Source: Pedobacter aquatilis
Lineage (GTDB): Bacteria; Bacteroidota; Bacteroidia; Sphingobacteriales; Sphingobacteriaceae
Direction of reading: 5' to 3'
Length of the DNA stretch: 64,000 bases
Assembly (NCBI RefSeq): GCF_030409415.1
Contig: NZ_JAUFPW010000009.1
Coordinates: 144,174 to 208,173, forward strand
The notes under the pieces are model-generated. The model searched no databases. It saw only the letters and a program-made list of their open reading frames with translations, and was not told the DNA's origin. Positions 34,827-43,600 of this stretch are shown here, piece after piece. A program made the position numbers and the translations under genes. Position 1 is the stretch's first letter; every line of letters begins with the position of its first letter.

Positions 34827-35486
34827 TTAAATTTGGTAATAGGTCAACAAAGAAATACCAAACTTATCCCGAAGCATTATTGCCACCTTCCCCATCGGAT
34901 TTATTATATGCACTTTTGAAGGTTTTACCTTTCTATATGTTATCGAAACCCTGCGAGTTCGGTGATGAACTTCTCCATTAATTACATCCTTTTTTCTTGG
35001 AGGTATTCCGTGTGTCCATTTTTTTCGGGCATCATCTTGCATAATATACATTGAGCGCTGCGGGACTTCAATATCAATGACTTCAAGATTTTTACCTTTT
35101 ATAAACCGCATCACACAACTGCTTCCTAAATTAATACCGCAAATTTGGTTTTCGTAATAATTTCTGTCTTTGTGGGGCCGGATGCCTTCGCCTGGGAGAT
35201 ATTCATTTATGATCACCTGATCCGGTTGAATGTCGAGCAAATTCTTCGAAACAATCTCCTGAGACAATTGCAATATTTTTTGAGGTATGGAAACAGGTAT
35301 TTGTATCAAATCATACGGCTCTTCAAGTTCATTTCTAAAACCATAATATTGAAGCCTTCGTGCATAATCGACCATCCATATTTGGCTATCAATTTCATCG
35401 AACATTTCTTGCTCCTGGTCGGCAGTAATAAAATCCTTGTATAAAAGTAATCCAGGCACTTGTGTTTCCATGGTATCATAACACAT
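34827..35486 (-). CDS. AlkB-like 2-oxoglutarate/Fe(II) dioxygenase
   Basis: 219 residues. Iron ligands H105 and D107 (RPHKDRNYYE) and distal H159 (WTHGIPPR) are present, and the 2-oxoglutarate arginine pair is R179-x5-R185 (RRVSITYR). GINLGSSCVMRF is the usual strand before the active site. This is the AlkB/ALKBH-type pattern, repairing alkylated nucleic acid by oxidative demethylation; substrate is not deducible. Alternative start METQVPG at 35471 is equally good. It is cargo of the decayed element. Confidence 0.85.
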   Translation of the reverse strand: MCYDTMETQVPGLLLYKDFITADQEQEMFDEIDSQIWMVDYARRLQYYGFRNELEEPYDLIQIPVSIPQKILQLSQEIVSKNLLDIQPDQVIINEYLPGEGIRPHKDRNYYENQICGINLGSSCVMRFIKGKNLEVIDIEVPQRSMYIMQDDARKKWTHGIPPRKKDVINGEVHHRTRRVSITYRKVKPSKVHIINPMGKVAIMLRDKFGISLLTYYQI

Positions 35487-35782
35487 ATGGAAACATTGAA
35501 GTTTTGCTAATCCGCATTTGAATTTTAGTTATCCTTATGAGTATAAATTCTTAATTTCTGTTCGATATTGAATAAATACGCATGTGACGACAACAAAATA
35601 CTGTTTTTCAGATCATAACAGGCATGATACATTCGAAATGCTTAGATGCATATATTATCTTTACCTTTGAAAGGTAAGTCTGGAATTAACTGATTTGCAA
35701 CTTAGATTATCGTCAAAAGCTTGCTCGATTAAAAGATGCTTTTGATAGAATTAAATTACCAAGGTATTAGCGGGTCAAAGTA

Positions 35783-36217
35783 GTGAGTTTAGCGATTTGC
35801 TTACTACTTTGCTCTGCAGATTTTAGTGTTAAATTCAGTAGCATTATTTACTTTAAACTCACAACTCTTATTAAAAAAATTCTATTCATCGACGATGAAC
35901 CTTCGTTACTAGAGGTTGCGCCACTGATTTTTGATACATTCGATGTGCATGTTACAAGCGAATATGATTTAATATTTGACCTCATTGATAAAGTTGAACC
36001 TGATCTCATTATGCTTGATATTCTCCTAGGACCAACAAATGGCATTGATGTTTGTAACAGTATAAAGCAAAACGAGAAGTATTCAAATATTCCTGTTATT
36101 TTAATGACTGCTGGATTTCTACCAAATAAAAGTAAACTGTGTGAAGCTGATGGTTTCATTGAAAAACCTTTTAATATCGAGGACGCTGTTGCTATTGTTA
36201 ACATGTTAACGAGGTAA
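35783..36217 (+). CDS. single-domain response regulator (CheY-like)
   Basis: A receiver domain with acidic pair D-D (FIDDEP), phosphoacceptor Asp (MLDILLG), Thr (LMTAG) and Lys (IEKPF), all in place, and no output domain. The only standard start in frame is GTG 35783, which adds 29 odd hydrophobic residues. The domain itself begins IKKILFIDDE, where the usual MKKILFIDDE has ATG; here the codon is ATT (35870-35872). The true start may therefore be ATT. No histidine kinase is adjacent. Part of the element cargo. Confidence 0.8.
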   Translation: MSLAICLLLCSADFSVKFSSIIYFKLTTLIKKILFIDDEPSLLEVAPLIFDTFDVHVTSEYDLIFDLIDKVEPDLIMLDILLGPTNGIDVCNSIKQNEKYSNIPVILMTAGFLPNKSKLCEADGFIEKPFNIEDAVAIVNMLTR

Positions 36218-36274
36218 TGCTTAGCATTTTAAACTTACACCCTCGTTTGTATTCTAAAATTTACAAAACATATT

Positions 36275-36290
36275 TACCTGTATACAGGTA
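36275..36290. promoter_or_regulatory. perfect 16-bp palindrome upstream of the small paralogous genes
   Basis: TACCTGTATACAGGTA, 26 bp before the ATG of the 36317 gene. It looks like a dimeric repressor operator. Confidence 0.5.
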
Positions 36291-36316
36291 GTTAAGGTAA
36301 TAAATCATCCTTTTAA

Positions 36317-36547
36317 ATGTTTAGAATCCCCCCTAATGGAACAAGGATTATCCATCTTGAAGACCACACCATTAACATAACACGCTTAGACTTCAACACC
36401 TTTCAGTTTAGAATATACAATGGAGGAGACTATACTTGCAGAATTTTGTTTAGCAACAATGTTTGGTCTTTGCCGCAAGGTATAACTATTCCGGAAAAGG
36501 TGCGGGAATTTTTAGTAACCAACCTGAAGGTTCCTATAATTTCATAG
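36317..36547 (+). CDS. small hypothetical protein, paralogue 1
   Basis: 76 residues, no known domain. It aligns with the next gene: M-F-x5-GTRI, a DHTI/DNRTI strand, R-x-D, QFRIY, a W, then LP or IP and a V-rich helix. Predicted small beta-sheet protein with a terminal helix; no signal peptide or membrane segment. Tandem with 36712-36957 after a 164-bp gap; the palindrome at 36275 may control it. Confidence 0.6.
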   Translation: MFRIPPNGTRIIHLEDHTINITRLDFNTFQFRIYNGGDYTCRILFSNNVWSLPQGITIPEKVREFLVTNLKVPIIS

Positions 36548-36711
36548 AATTAGATACTGTCATTTAGTGTTATTCCAATTATTACTAAATTGTAAGGCAG
36601 CAAAATTATTTATCAGCATTTAAACATTACAACCTTTAAAAAACAATAAAGATATTTGTCTGTTGTGTTTTTCAATTCCTAAAGGATTAACTAGCCAATA
36701 ATAATATCATA

Positions 36712-36957
36712 ATGTTCAATAACTCGGATCCAGGTACCCGGATTGTTATGTATGACAATCGTACTATAATTGTAAGCCGAGTTGACCCAAAACTACCACA
36801 ATTCCGAATTTATATTGATAGCTCATACTTTGGCATTCTAGAACTAAAGGGTGATGAATGGCTGCATACAACAAGTTTCATTTTGCCCAAAGGCGTGTTT
36901 AAGCTTATAGTTGAAAGATTAGCTGTGTGGAAATGGACACAATCACGCAGCGTATAA
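36712..36957 (+). CDS. small hypothetical protein, paralogue 2
   Basis: 81 residues, sharing PGTRIVMYDNRTIIVSRVD and LPQFRIYI with paralogue 1 (GTRIIHLEDHTINITRLD, FQFRIY). The two diverge strongly outside these strands, so the duplication is old or the genes were acquired separately. Function unknown. Confidence 0.6.
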   Translation: MFNNSDPGTRIVMYDNRTIIVSRVDPKLPQFRIYIDSSYFGILELKGDEWLHTTSFILPKGVFKLIVERLAVWKWTQSRSV

Positions 36958-37262
36958 TAGTCGCTGCGGTGGATAGAATAAGTTCTCACATCAAGAATTC
37001 ATTTGACAAATATCAATAATCAATATGATAAAATCTAAGTAATGAGCAGTTCTGGCACTTGTAATTCTACAAGCTGTAGTCGTATTTTTGTGCGAAGGCC
37101 ATCAGTTACCGAACATCGAACCTTTAGGATCTAAACTAGCAAGACTAGAGCGTAATGATTTGCTTATGTTATTGGGGCTTTTACTATTTATCTCACCTCG
37201 AGTGACTGCCTCCGAAAGCACTTCATGCTCGGTTTTCCTAGTATTACTCTAACCAAAAATGA
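36958..37262. other. no clear gene; possible gene remnant
   Basis: A 68-codon plus-strand frame with no start codon (37046-37252) reads as two hydrophobic segments (AVLALVILQAVVVFLC and LLMLLGLLLFISP) joined by a polar stretch. It could be the eroded remains of a small membrane-protein gene. Nothing else is seen. Confidence 0.35.
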
Positions 37263-37664
37263 TTAATGCTTGCCCTCAATATAAACACCAACATAATGGC
37301 GCCAAATAGCGTAGCCTCCATAAGCGAAAACGAGAGAGAAAATGAAAAATATGAATCCCGTTTTATACCTGTTTATCGGCTTAAAACTAAAAAACGCTAG
37401 AGAGAAGCAAGCCCCGAATAAAGAAACGAAATAGCCGATTGTGCATATCCGATTAAACAATGCAAGATTTCTAACATAAATATTATTGGGATAGTATATT
37501 TCATTTGTTGGAATAACATTAGCACCGTCTTGGGCCGTAAACAACCCATCCCTCATGAAATAGTAAATACCTAAAGGTCCTACAAAGGGCATTATTGAAA
37601 ATAATAATAACTGCAATGCACAATAGGATATGATAACAATATAGATTATTTTGAGAGCTTTCAT
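37263..37664 (-). CDS. hypothetical membrane protein
   Basis: 133 residues with three likely transmembrane helices (about 5-30, 72-95, 101-122). A loop of about 40 residues between the first two is rich in polar residues (QDGANVIPTNEIYYPNN). No family recognised. It stands alone on the minus strand within the element. Confidence 0.6.
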   Translation of the reverse strand: MKALKIIYIVIISYCALQLLLFSIMPFVGPLGIYYFMRDGLFTAQDGANVIPTNEIYYPNNIYVRNLALFNRICTIGYFVSLFGACFSLAFFSFKPINRYKTGFIFFIFSLVFAYGGYAIWRHYVGVYIEGKH

Positions 37665-37834
37665 CGTGGACTAAATCAGGTTGCACTAAAATTAACTATT
37701 TCTTTTTTATGTTCATTATCCGCTACACGCTTGCCCGCGTGTATGGACTCAAAAAACTCAATTATTTTTAACTCTATGTTGAAAATTATCGCAGGCAATT
37801 TTAATTATTGTGTAGGAAATGACTAATATTATAC

Positions 37835-38461
37835 ATGGATAAATTAAGCCTACACGAAACATTCAGAATTTATTTACCTGGCTTGTTATTCTGCATAACC
37901 TCCTATGCCCTGTTTTTAGATACCACTAAAGAAATTGGGCAGGTTTTAATCCCAGCCCTATTTGTAGGGTTTGCGATAAACGTACCTCTATACACAATTG
38001 GAAAGTTCTTTTTCAATTATATCAATGACCGTTATACAATCAACATTAATAGAATAGAAAGAACTTTCGAACAACATCAATCAAACATTTTGAGACAGAA
38101 GCACAAACAATTTAAAGCCCAACTAGGTGAGTACGATATTGATATTGATGACGTTACAAAACTAGGGTTAATGTTCAGTACACAGGCTCTTTTGTCAAGA
38201 AATTATGATGGTTCAGAAACATCATCATTTCGGATGCCCAAATCGCTGGGAGTGATGTGTTTTAATTTCTCTATACTATCATTGGCAATACCTATTGTCT
38301 TTTTACTTTATGCTTTGATAACTTTAAATGCATCAAAAGAAAAAACGTTCAGGTCTTTGATGATTTCATTGGCTCTATCTTCAAAGTCTGCAAGCTTCTT
38401 TTTTGCCTTCTGCATATCGACATCATTATTCATGTTCCGGCCAGTAAGCAACTTTGCATAA
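37835..38461 (+). pseudogene. membrane protein truncated by a deletion; 3' end reads antisense into integrase
   Basis: The native part (about residues 1-163, to base about 38322) has an N-terminal hydrophobic pair (LPGLLFCITSYALF; ILIPALFVGFAINVPL-like), a soluble charged middle (RIERTFEQHQSNILRQKHKQ) and another hydrophobic helix (FSILSLAIPIVFLLYALIT). From about 38323 the frame runs antisense through the integrase gene, so the last 45 residues are junk. The original 3' end is missing. Function unknown. Confidence 0.65.
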
Positions 38462-38592
38462 TCCTTTTCAGTAAATGAATAACCGGTATTTATAAAGATA
38501 GATTTTCTCTGATGAGAAATACGAAGCCTTACGCGGTAAGTGCCATCAATCAATTCAAACCTTTTATCAAGAAACTTTGCAACGTTAGCCAT
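38308..38592 (-). pseudogene. tyrosine-type site-specific integrase, N-terminal fragment
   Basis: About 95 residues from ATG 38592 (MANVAKFLDKRFELIDGTYR). They match the arm-binding and start of the SAM-like core-binding domains of Bacteroidota phage-type integrases (VRLRISHQRKSIFINTGYSF; ANEIIKDLNVFSFDAF). The catalytic domain with R-H-R-Y is absent: the frame ends nine bases after a deletion junction near 38322. It is the recombinase of the element and is dead. Confidence 0.8.
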
Positions 38593-38608
38593 AGCCAAAA
38601 TTAACCAC

Positions 38609-38630
38609 TTGCACACACAATTGCAAACAT
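38609..38630. repeat. arm-type motif, right end of the element
   Basis: One mismatch to 32915-32936. On the minus strand this and its flanks show three spaced TGTnTGCAA units (38609-38640) just upstream of the integrase ATG, fitting arm sites that double as operator. Confidence 0.6.
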
Positions 38631-38658
38631 ATTGCACACATACTAAAACACCCACAAA
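38624..38658 (-). promoter_or_regulatory. integrase promoter
   Basis: TATGTTTG (38631-38624) matches TAnnTTTG; a TTTG (38658-38655) lies 23 bp upstream. The -7 box lies inside the arm-type repeats, so integrase binding could repress it. Confidence 0.5.
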
Positions 38659-38660
38659 TA

Positions 38661-38692
38661 AAAAACCCCTTTAACGTATATCTAAAGGGGCT
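38661..38692 (-). terminator. terminator between the attachment core and the integrase
   Basis: On the minus strand CCCCTTTA pairs with TAAAGGGG, followed by six T. It would stop transcription from the right-end gcvH promoter copy before the integrase gene. Confidence 0.75.
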
Positions 38693-38743
38693 TAATTATT
38701 TTTAGAAATGTTTGAAAACAGTTACAAATTACCACAATTTTCC

Positions 38744-38762
38744 TTCTGATGGAAAATTCATT
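38744..38762. repeat. attachment-site core, right copy
   Basis: Identical to 32845-32863. On the minus strand it begins a 10-codon remnant (MNFPSEGKLW, stop) where gcvH coding sequence gives way to element sequence. Confidence 0.75.
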
Positions 38763-38850
38763 AGTATATAATTATTTGTTTATCAAAAAGTTAAGTTAGA
38801 TAATTCTGGGCTATTGCAAAAACTTTAAATGTTAGTGCGCTTTCTTGGCT

Positions 38851-38881
38851 CAAAAATACAATTAAGTTTCGCTATTAGCAA
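38851..38881 (-). promoter_or_regulatory. gcvH promoter, right-end copy
   Basis: TTG (38881-38879), 20-bp spacer, TATTTTTG (38858-38851). It now drives only a 10-codon remnant and is followed by the terminator at 38692-38661. The remainder of 38893-39054 holds no visible feature. Confidence 0.6.
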
Positions 38882-39054
38882 TTGAAGTTAAACTAACTTA
38901 TAATGTTTTTAAAAGGTTACACAGGACTTTAAAGCACACTATGACAGTTTGAATTTGATAATTTATTTTGATATATTGATATTATATTCATATTGACTGT
39001 TTTTTAACCAAATAAACACCTTCAAGTTAATAAACTGTGTCAAAATCTAAATTT

Positions 39055-39552
39055 ATGATTAATAAGAACTTAATCTTTACCATCTCATTTACATTGTTCG
39101 CCTTAAAAACTTTTTGCTTCCAGAAAATTAGTAGCGATAGTACAAAACTCACTATTGTTATTCAAAACAGCACACAAAACCCGATTTTAATAGGTAGTGG
39201 AAGAAGCTATTTAAAGCTTAAGGACTACGAAGTGATTTCTCATAAAAAGAAAGATACACTACAGTTATCAATCACTGGTACAGAATTTATTTGGTATAGT
39301 CATAAGGGTGTTGAAAAGGATACTTTGTTAATTAGCGCAGGAGACACTTTAATTTTAAATTCAAATGCTACTGCTATAAAATCAATTGTTAAATACAAAG
39401 ATGCAACCTTTATAAACAGGCTTTCATTGTTTCAAGAATTCATCAAAAGTTCAGAGTATGTCTCATTAAAATACCGCATTGATTCCTTAAAAAACCTTTT
39501 TTATGGAACTAGCGATACAAAGCCAACGGAATTTTTTGGAGATTTTGATTAA
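39055..39552 (+). CDS. TlpA-like thioredoxin protein, N-terminal part ended by an in-frame stop
   Basis: 165 residues from ATG 39055 with signal peptide MINKNLIFTISFTLFALKTF. The mature part resembles the beta-rich N-terminal region of Bacteroidota TlpA-family disulfide reductases (LTIVIQNSTQNPILIG, TLLISAGDTLILN). The stop TAA (39550-39552) is followed at once by ATG, and the next gene is in the same frame. Removing the stop gives one continuous 504-residue protein of usual family length. So this is probably one gene with a nonsense mutation or readthrough, though a split into two proteins is possible. Confidence 0.7.
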   Translation: MINKNLIFTISFTLFALKTFCFQKISSDSTKLTIVIQNSTQNPILIGSGRSYLKLKDYEVISHKKKDTLQLSITGTEFIWYSHKGVEKDTLLISAGDTLILNSNATAIKSIVKYKDATFINRLSLFQEFIKSSEYVSLKYRIDSLKNLFYGTSDTKPTEFFGDFD

Positions 39553-40569
39553 ATGTCAATGTCTCCATTAAAGGTAAATTACAATTTTTATGAAAGAAAT
39601 AAGCCAACCTTTATTTTGCTAACCAATTTATTGGAAGAGCAATATGTTAAAGACAATAATTTTATATATAATAATCAGGATGTTTTAGGGCAAGGTCTAT
39701 ATAATGCACTAAGTTATCAACTGCGCAACAAATTTACGATTCAGCATAAGTTGTTATATAGAATGTTTCGGGACAGCAATGTTTTGGAAACAGTTTATAA
39801 TAAAGGTATAATGAATGATAACCTTTTAAAGAACTCATATTCCATGTCAATTCTAGGAACTTATCTAGAAGATGTTATTCTCAAAGGGATATCAAATTTC
39901 TCAAAATCTAGAGAATATTTGGATTATAAAGAGGCATACGATGGGATTCCTGATTCGCTTGATAACAACCTTAAAAAATATTGCAGGTTTATTTGTATCG
40001 AAAAAATGGTAGAATTTGGAGAATCTATAAAAGATCTCTCCAGATACTATTCAGATTTTAAAACAAGATATAAAGATGCTAGCCTAAATTCCTATTTAGA
40101 TAAAAAATTTCAACTGAATTTACAGAGTGAGTTGAACGATCAAAATGATGTAAAACTTATTTCTTCAGCAGGTCAAATTACTTCACTAAATAAGATTATT
40201 AAATCATCAACAGGCAAACTTATTTACGTTGATTTTTGGGCAAGCTGGTGCGCCCCATGTAGAGATGCAATGCCTGCATCTAGGAAACTTGCCGAAGCAT
40301 TCAAGACAAAAAAGATAATTTTCATATATCTTTCAACAGACAAAAATAATGACGAATGGCTTAAAGCAGCTCATTTAGAAAAGATTAACAATGTGTCACA
40401 TAGTTACAGAATTCTAAATAATGGAACGTCAAAATTTTTAAAAGAAATAAAATTAAGTTCCATACCTCGTTATCTACTCTTTGATAAAACAGGCAAACTG
40501 TTGTATGCAGATGCGCAAGGACCAGAAAGTCCCGATTTAATTAAAATTATCAATAATAATCTTAATTAA
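39553..40569 (+). CDS. TlpA-like thioredoxin protein, C-terminal part with CxxC
   Basis: 338 residues from an ATG directly after the previous stop. A helical middle domain (about 1-190) is followed by a thioredoxin fold with the C233-A-P-C236 active site (YVDFWASWCAPCRDAMP) and the cis-Pro segment SIPRYLLFDKTG. On its own it lacks a signal peptide, so it would be misplaced in the cytoplasm unless readthrough joins it to the upstream part. The family works as periplasmic thiol-disulfide reductase. Confidence 0.75.
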   Translation: MSMSPLKVNYNFYERNKPTFILLTNLLEEQYVKDNNFIYNNQDVLGQGLYNALSYQLRNKFTIQHKLLYRMFRDSNVLETVYNKGIMNDNLLKNSYSMSILGTYLEDVILKGISNFSKSREYLDYKEAYDGIPDSLDNNLKKYCRFICIEKMVEFGESIKDLSRYYSDFKTRYKDASLNSYLDKKFQLNLQSELNDQNDVKLISSAGQITSLNKIIKSSTGKLIYVDFWASWCAPCRDAMPASRKLAEAFKTKKIIFIYLSTDKNNDEWLKAAHLEKINNVSHSYRILNNGTSKFLKEIKLSSIPRYLLFDKTGKLLYADAQGPESPDLIKIINNNLN

Positions 40570-40605
40570 ATCTAAGCATTTTATCTATTCAATTTTGTTA
40601 ATTTG

Positions 40606-43600
40606 CTAATTCAGCGTAAACCTCAAACTAAAACCAAAATTACTAAACGATGTATTAAACGTTTGCGACGTATATGGTTTAGTGATGTTTGAATCGTAAA
40701 ATAACCTGATGTTAAACTTCTGGTTTAATACATAATCAATAGTTGGTCTAAGCGTAATATTTTTTGCTCCAGAAGACACTTCCCTTTGTGCAACTTCTTG
40801 ATTATTTCCATCGGTAACTGTTCGGTAAATAACTGTTTTATTGTCTCTAATGGCTACATCCAGTTTGAAATCCATGTTGTTATCCATCTTTAAACTTTTA
40901 AACCATCCAAAAGGAAAACGGAATTTATTGGTACGATATCCAAATCCAACAACAATATTATTTTCGGAAAGTTGCGCCAACTGACTATTCGTTAAACTTA
41001 GACCCAAGAGTCGCGAACGGTTTAATTCGATGTTTGCCGTGATGTTATTTTTTAAACGCGTATCTATACCAATTAATGGAGAAAAGTATTCTGAAACGGT
41101 AACCTGAGCAAACTGAAATTGTGGTAAAAAGTTATTATTAGCATCTCTTGTACTTACAAAACCATTATTCTCCTGATAGCGAAGTAATGAATTATAACCA
41201 TTTATGTTATATGCAGAACGATAACCATGTTTAATATCAACTGATGAAAATCTATCTGCAATAAATGGAACTTTTGTTAATCCATTATAAGTTAAACTCC
41301 AGTTTGGCAATGGAATTTTAGGGAAAGAACTCAATTTAGAATTACTTGCATCTTTACCCGAATAGGCCGCTAAAAATGCAGCAATAACCACATCTTGACT
41401 TTCCTTACCATAACCATCTGCATAGCCATTTGTACTACCTGAAGAGTTTGGATTTTGTCCGCCTAAACGCCTCGACATGACCATTCGGTTTGATATAAAC
41501 CTGTTGTATAATGTAGAAATTGTACTTGCGTTATTTTCTTTAAAAGCTGTTCCGATTGCGATGTATGATATACTGTAATCTCCGGTAGTAATTGCGCTTA
41601 AGTTTTCAAATGAAGCTACACTTGCCACATACCTGAAATTAGTAGAAAAGTTTCTGGTTTGTGCCCGATTTGCCCTCAACGTAATTCGTAAATCTTTAAT
41701 CGGCTCTATTTGACTTGTTAACTGAAAATCTTCTCGAAGCGTATTTACATATTGCTGCGTTTGAAGTGTATCTGTTGTTAACCAGCCATTATTTAGCGCC
41801 ATATCTCTTATATCTCGCTGGCTACCAAACACAAATCCTAATCCTGGCGCTCCGGTAACATTATCAATTCCCAAATATCTGGTTCGTGGTAAATAACCTG
41901 GTAAAAATGTACCCTTTGTTTGTACATAATTTACGTTCACATTTTTTATGCTCGTTAAAAGGTTGATAAAAAATTTCTTTGCACCACCGCCTTCTTCACT
42001 GTTATTCGCATTGCGGATAAAACCAAACTTACTATAAAGGCTGTTCAAATTAAATGTTGGATTTACCTGAATATTCCTGCTGTTTTGAACGGTGTTACCT
42101 AAGTTAATATTCGGATCATTCAATGTTGCTAACGGTTCTGTTTGCCAGTTAAAGTTTGTGCCGTATTTCGTTAATACCGTAACCCAGTTTAAACCAGGTA
42201 TTTTATTAATTGGTACAGCATAAGTTACATTTAGGTTATGGTTGTAATCTGTTGTCCTACCCAAACGCTTTAAATTCTGCCAAACGGTATCTCTCTTTAA
42301 ACCTTCAATTCTGCCATCAGGTTCATCAATTATCGAATAATTTGTTGCATTAAAATCGAGCTGTAAAGAACGTGTTAAATTCCAGGCGATTCCATACAAG
42401 CGGCTCATTCTGAAATTTTTATTAAAAGTTGTTCCATAGCCACTTTGTAATAAAGGAATGGTATTATTCGGATCGTTATTTCTCAGGGTATTTTCGGAAT
42501 ATAATCTATCCACATCAACACGGAAATTAATGGCACTCGGTAAAATACTAAAGTTGAAATCCCTCAGTATAGAAAGCATGTTCGACTTTATAATTTTTTC
42601 AAAAGGCGCATAACTTTTCGCTTCTTTCGAATAGCTGTACTGTAAAGAACCGCGGTAGTTATTCTGGATACTACTTTGATTTATAAAATCGCGATGATCG
42701 AATTGCGTATAAGCATAGCTTGCCGAGAAATTTTCAACATCCCAAAGTCGAACTGGCTTAGTATTATTCGTTCGTTCTTTTCTAACATTTGTAAAGTTTA
42801 TGCCTCGCCTAACCGTATAATCTTGTGCAAAATTTAATATCGAATCCTTTTGCTCTTTCGTTGCCTGATCAAGTGCATTCTTCAATTCAATATCAGGCGT
42901 TTTTGGATTATACTGAGGCGTTGCAACCTGTTTAGAATAGCTTACAAACATTGGTATTTTTACACCAGATTTCTGAGGCAAAAACTTACCCAATTCAACC
43001 GCTGAAGAAACATCCAGCAAAACATTATCTGCTCGATTTCTTTCACTAACACGAGAATCAATAGAACCAAAACCGATGGATGATTTACTTCCCGAAATAT
43101 TTACATCAGCAAAATCTGCTAATTTCAAGTTTAATCTGGCAGTTGCCGCCCAACCTCCACGCTCATCAAACTCCGTTAATCGCAACTCATTAAACCACAC
43201 TAAAACACTTTTATCTAAACCATCATCACCTTCCGGATCAGCTAAATTTCTCAGCGGATTCTTAACCCCCAACATGTAAATTCTAACCTTGCTCATATCT
43301 GGTTGTCCTTTTACAATAATCGTCCGCACACCATCAGAATATGTAAAAGGCTGATTTATTGGCCACGGTTGTCCGTTAGGCTGTTTTGCAACATTACGGG
43401 CGAGTTTGGCATTTTGAAATAATAGCAAATCAATATCCATTCGGTTTGCTTCTGGCCAAATTGCATCTGGGTCAGAAGTTCCGGGTGTTGTAATTTTTAA
43501 CGGAATAACATATTCATAATAGTTATCCTGATTATCAGTTCCAATTCTTAAGAAAGCAGATACATCGCCATCATTCAAAATCTGATTATTTATCGCCTCC

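Larger units (their letters stand above)
32864..38743. mobile_element. decayed integrative element inserted at the 5' end of gcvH
   Basis: About 5.9 kb bounded by identical 19-bp cores. A 22-bp motif (TTGCACACA-AATTGCAAACAT, one mismatch) sits just inside each end in the same orientation (32915-32936 and 38609-38630), as expected for integrase arm sites. A copy of the gcvH promoter lies at each end with the same 20-bp spacing. A truncated tyrosine-integrase gene lies at the right end. Cargo is a HTH protein, several unknown small proteins, an AlkB-like dioxygenase, a response regulator and membrane proteins. No intact recombinase remains, so the element should be immobile. Confidence 0.75.

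Noticed and set aside
35145..35444. 99-codon plus-strand frame over the AlkB-like gene
   Set aside because: It is antisense to a gene with all catalytic residues and has no recognisable domain.
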